Positions 32,838 through 33,943 of a DNA stretch of 33,943 nucleotides are shown here, one piece after another (positions within the stretch are counted from its first letter, which is position 1; each line of letters opens with the position of its first letter). Both the position numbers and the translations under genes were made by a program. A model generated the notes under the pieces. It made no database searches and was not told the DNA's origin. It saw only the letters and a program-made list of their open reading frames with translations. The stretch lies in contig NZ_JAQGJD010000246.1 of the NCBI RefSeq assembly GCF_028290785.1, forward strand, positions 1 to 33,943. Reading direction: 5' to 3'. Source of the DNA: Tardiphaga sp. Lineage in GTDB: Bacteria > Pseudomonadota > Alphaproteobacteria > Rhizobiales > Xanthobacteraceae.

Positions 32838-32878
32838 TCCGAACGGATGCCGCGAGCGCGCATCAGGAGCGACCGAAG

Positions 32879-33493
32879 ATGATGCAGATGTGGGGCAGGG
32901 CAGGCGTGGTGGTCGCTACGCTGGCGATGGGCATGCTGACGGCCTATGCCGCAGCCGAGGTTGCGTCGGACAAGCTCGCGTCGCCTGAAAGCTTTGCGGG
33001 AATTTCCGACACCGCGACGCGCTCGGCGGCGGTGTTCAGCGAGCTCGGCAAGGTGCTGACCAGCCCGCGCTGCGTCAATTGCCATCCTGCCAGCGACCGC
33101 CCGCGCCAGGGCGACCGCGCCCGCCTGCACCAGCCGCCGGTCGAACGCGGCGCGGACGGCCACGGCCTCCCGGCGATGCGCTGCTCAAGCTGTCACCAGA
33201 ACGCGAATTTCGATCCTGGCCGCGTCCCCGGCCATCCCGAGTGGCATCTGGCACCGCGCGAAATGGCTTGGGAAGGCAAAACCGTCGCGGAGATCTGCGC
33301 CCAGATCAAGGATCCCGCCCGCAACGGCAATCGCCCGGTGGAAGCCTTGATCGATCATATCGGCAAGGACACGCTGGTCGGCTGGGCCTGGGCGCCCGGC
33401 TTCGGCCGCACGCCTGCACCGGGCACGCAGGCGCAGGCCGGCGCGCTGGTGAAAGCCTGGGCCGAGAGCGGCGCGGCGTGCCCGGCGAATTGA
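32879..33493 (+). CDS. Di-haem c-type cytochrome, electron acceptor of the hydroxylase
   Basis: A 204-residue exported cytochrome. A Sec signal peptide (R7, hydrophobic core, cleavage around T-A-Y-A-A-A near residue 26) is followed by two haem c sites, C65-V-N-C-H69 and C102-S-S-C-H106. The start at 32879 follows CAGGAG ten bases upstream; earlier in-frame sequence lies inside the [2Fe-2S] gene in the wrong frame. The pair of CxxCH motifs only 37 residues apart, with no second full cytochrome c fold after it, is a compact arrangement seen in isoquinoline-oxidoreductase-associated cytochromes. It is third in the operon (41-base gap) and is expected to take electrons from the clusters of the small subunit in the periplasm and pass them to the respiratory chain. 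Confidence 0.88.
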   Translation: MMQMWGRAGVVVATLAMGMLTAYAAAEVASDKLASPESFAGISDTATRSAAVFSELGKVLTSPRCVNCHPASDRPRQGDRARLHQPPVERGADGHGLPAMRCSSCHQNANFDPGRVPGHPEWHLAPREMAWEGKTVAEICAQIKDPARNGNRPVEALIDHIGKDTLVGWAWAPGFGRTPAPGTQAQAGALVKAWAESGAACPAN

Positions 33494-33495
33494 GC

Positions 33496-33520
33496 TGGCT
33501 CCCCGGGCCGGATTCGAACC
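33496..33520 (-). other. tRNA 3'-end fragment (tRNA-Asn-like T-loop and acceptor strand with CCA)
   Basis: On the minus strand this reads GGTTCGAATCC followed by GGCCCGGGGAGCCA: the T-loop half and 3' acceptor arm of a tRNA ending in discriminator G and CCA, as in alphaproteobacterial tRNA-Asn. The 5' part of the T-stem pairs poorly (ATTGG against CCGGC) and no anticodon arm or matching 5' acceptor strand (TCCCCGG) is found upstream on that strand, so it is not a functional tRNA. It starts two bases after the cytochrome stop. Such fragments commonly mark old integration sites. Confidence 0.6.
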
Positions 33521-33581
33521 AATCCGATTTGTAGGGGTGGGGCAGGGCTCGCCGCGCTGAGAGCCTTTGCCATCCTGCAAA

Positions 33582-33773
33582 TTACAGTTCGATCGGCACC
33601 GCAATGCGGGCGATCAGGGCAGCCAATTCGTCCAGGTGATCGCTGTCCGGCAGATGCTCGGTATCGTGATTCTGCACCACGGCCGCGAGACGCACCATGC
33701 ATTCGTCGTCGCTGATGAAGGGCAGGGTGTGAAGGTCCGTGACGGGAGCGCGATCGGCGTGAAGGGCTGACAT
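33582..33773 (-). CDS. Small acidic hypothetical protein (63 residues)
   Basis: A 63-residue protein without recognised family. It is acidic and His/Asp-rich in the middle (N-H-D-T-E-H-L-P-D-S-D-H-L-D-E-L), with a hydrophobic helix-prone C-terminus; no signal peptide or membrane segment. I chose ATG 33773 because GAGGTGA lies three bases upstream; a GTG two codons earlier is part of that ribosome site. The same GAGGTGAC leader precedes the secreted protein at 28734. The gene is monocistronic and faces the cytochrome gene. Bases 33774-33943 upstream contain no recognised feature. Function unknown. Confidence 0.6.
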   Translation of the reverse strand: MSALHADRAPVTDLHTLPFISDDECMVRLAAVVQNHDTEHLPDSDHLDELAALIARIAVPIEL

Positions 33774-33943
33774 GGTCACCTCGTTCGATTCGGTCTGTTC
33801 AGGGTCACGGCGCTCTATCTCGATGGCGAATGAGACGTTTTGGCGATGCCGTCATGGCGTTTCCGCGCTGCGGGTTCCGCGATTGTTGCCGGGCATCACC
33901 GGCCAAACCCGCAAAAGGTCCTGTAAACAGCTGATCTTTGGCG

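Noticed and set aside
32633-32878. N-terminal extension of the cytochrome frame
   Set aside because: It overlaps the [2Fe-2S] gene in another frame and would bury the signal peptide; a ribosome site supports 32879.
33480-33560. Functional tRNA gene on the minus strand
   Set aside because: Only the T-loop and 3' acceptor strand are recognisable; no D-arm, anticodon arm or matching 5' acceptor strand.
1-33943. CRISPR array, transposase, integrase, toxin-antitoxin or defence system
   Set aside because: No regularly spaced direct repeats and no protein with the relevant catalytic motifs was found on either strand.

Overview
The window is GC-rich (roughly 64% by eye), gene-dense chromosomal DNA from an alphaproteobacterium. 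It most likely comes from the Bradyrhizobium / Rhodopseudomonas group of the Hyphomicrobiales. The pointers are a complete aapJQMP general amino-acid transporter, a rhizobial-type GT2 + LAB_N lipid-carrier sugar pair beside an ArnT/Rgt-like transferase, dispersed palindromic intergenic repeats of a kind I associate with that group, and pronounced GC3 bias. No phage, transposase, integrase or CRISPR array is visible. The genus is an inference from style and gene content, not from a search.

Layout. (1) 1-1536: 3' part of pbpC (penicillin-binding protein 1C), cut by the window edge. (2) 1587-5325: a four-gene, translationally coupled envelope-glycolipid operon: GT39/ArnT-like transferase, PAP2 phosphatase, GT2 polyprenyl-phosphate glycosyltransferase and a LAB_N membrane protein. 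It can be read as a route that makes a lipid-linked sugar (GT2 + LAB_N) and moves it onto lipid A or LPS core (GT39), with a phosphatase that either exposes the acceptor site or recycles the carrier. (3) 5329-7023 (minus): Na/Pi-cotransporter family protein with a PhoU domain, then an intergenic stretch with two inverted copies of a palindromic repeat, then metC (minus). (4) 8809-13315: aapJQMP, followed by a dispersed inverted-repeat element. (5) 13472-18142 (all minus): a flavin amine-oxidase-like protein, DUF1365 and cyclopropane fatty acid synthase in operon order, then cysK. The first three look like a lipid-modification unit. (6) 18529-27632: a four-gene tripartite efflux system with outer-membrane lipoprotein, adaptor and two different RND permeases (MdtABC type). 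(7) 27690-28415: a DTW-domain tRNA aminocarboxypropyltransferase candidate, convergent with a small secreted protein; then tRNA-Cys(GCA) and a 59-residue protein on the minus strand. (8) 29554-33493: a periplasmic molybdenum hydroxylase operon (Tat-exported large subunit, [2Fe-2S] small subunit, di-haem cytochrome c), preceded by a palindrome-rich divergent intergenic region and followed directly by a tRNA 3'-end fragment. (9) 33582-33773: a 63-residue protein on the minus strand.

Most of the window is recognisable core or near-core metabolism and envelope biology. The least explained parts are the FAD-oxidase/DUF1365/CFA-synthase operon, the molybdo-hydroxylase with unknown substrate and its three closely spaced palindromes, the lipid-A-type decoration operon, and several small structured intergenic elements. 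I do not see a clear-cut new defence or mobile system.
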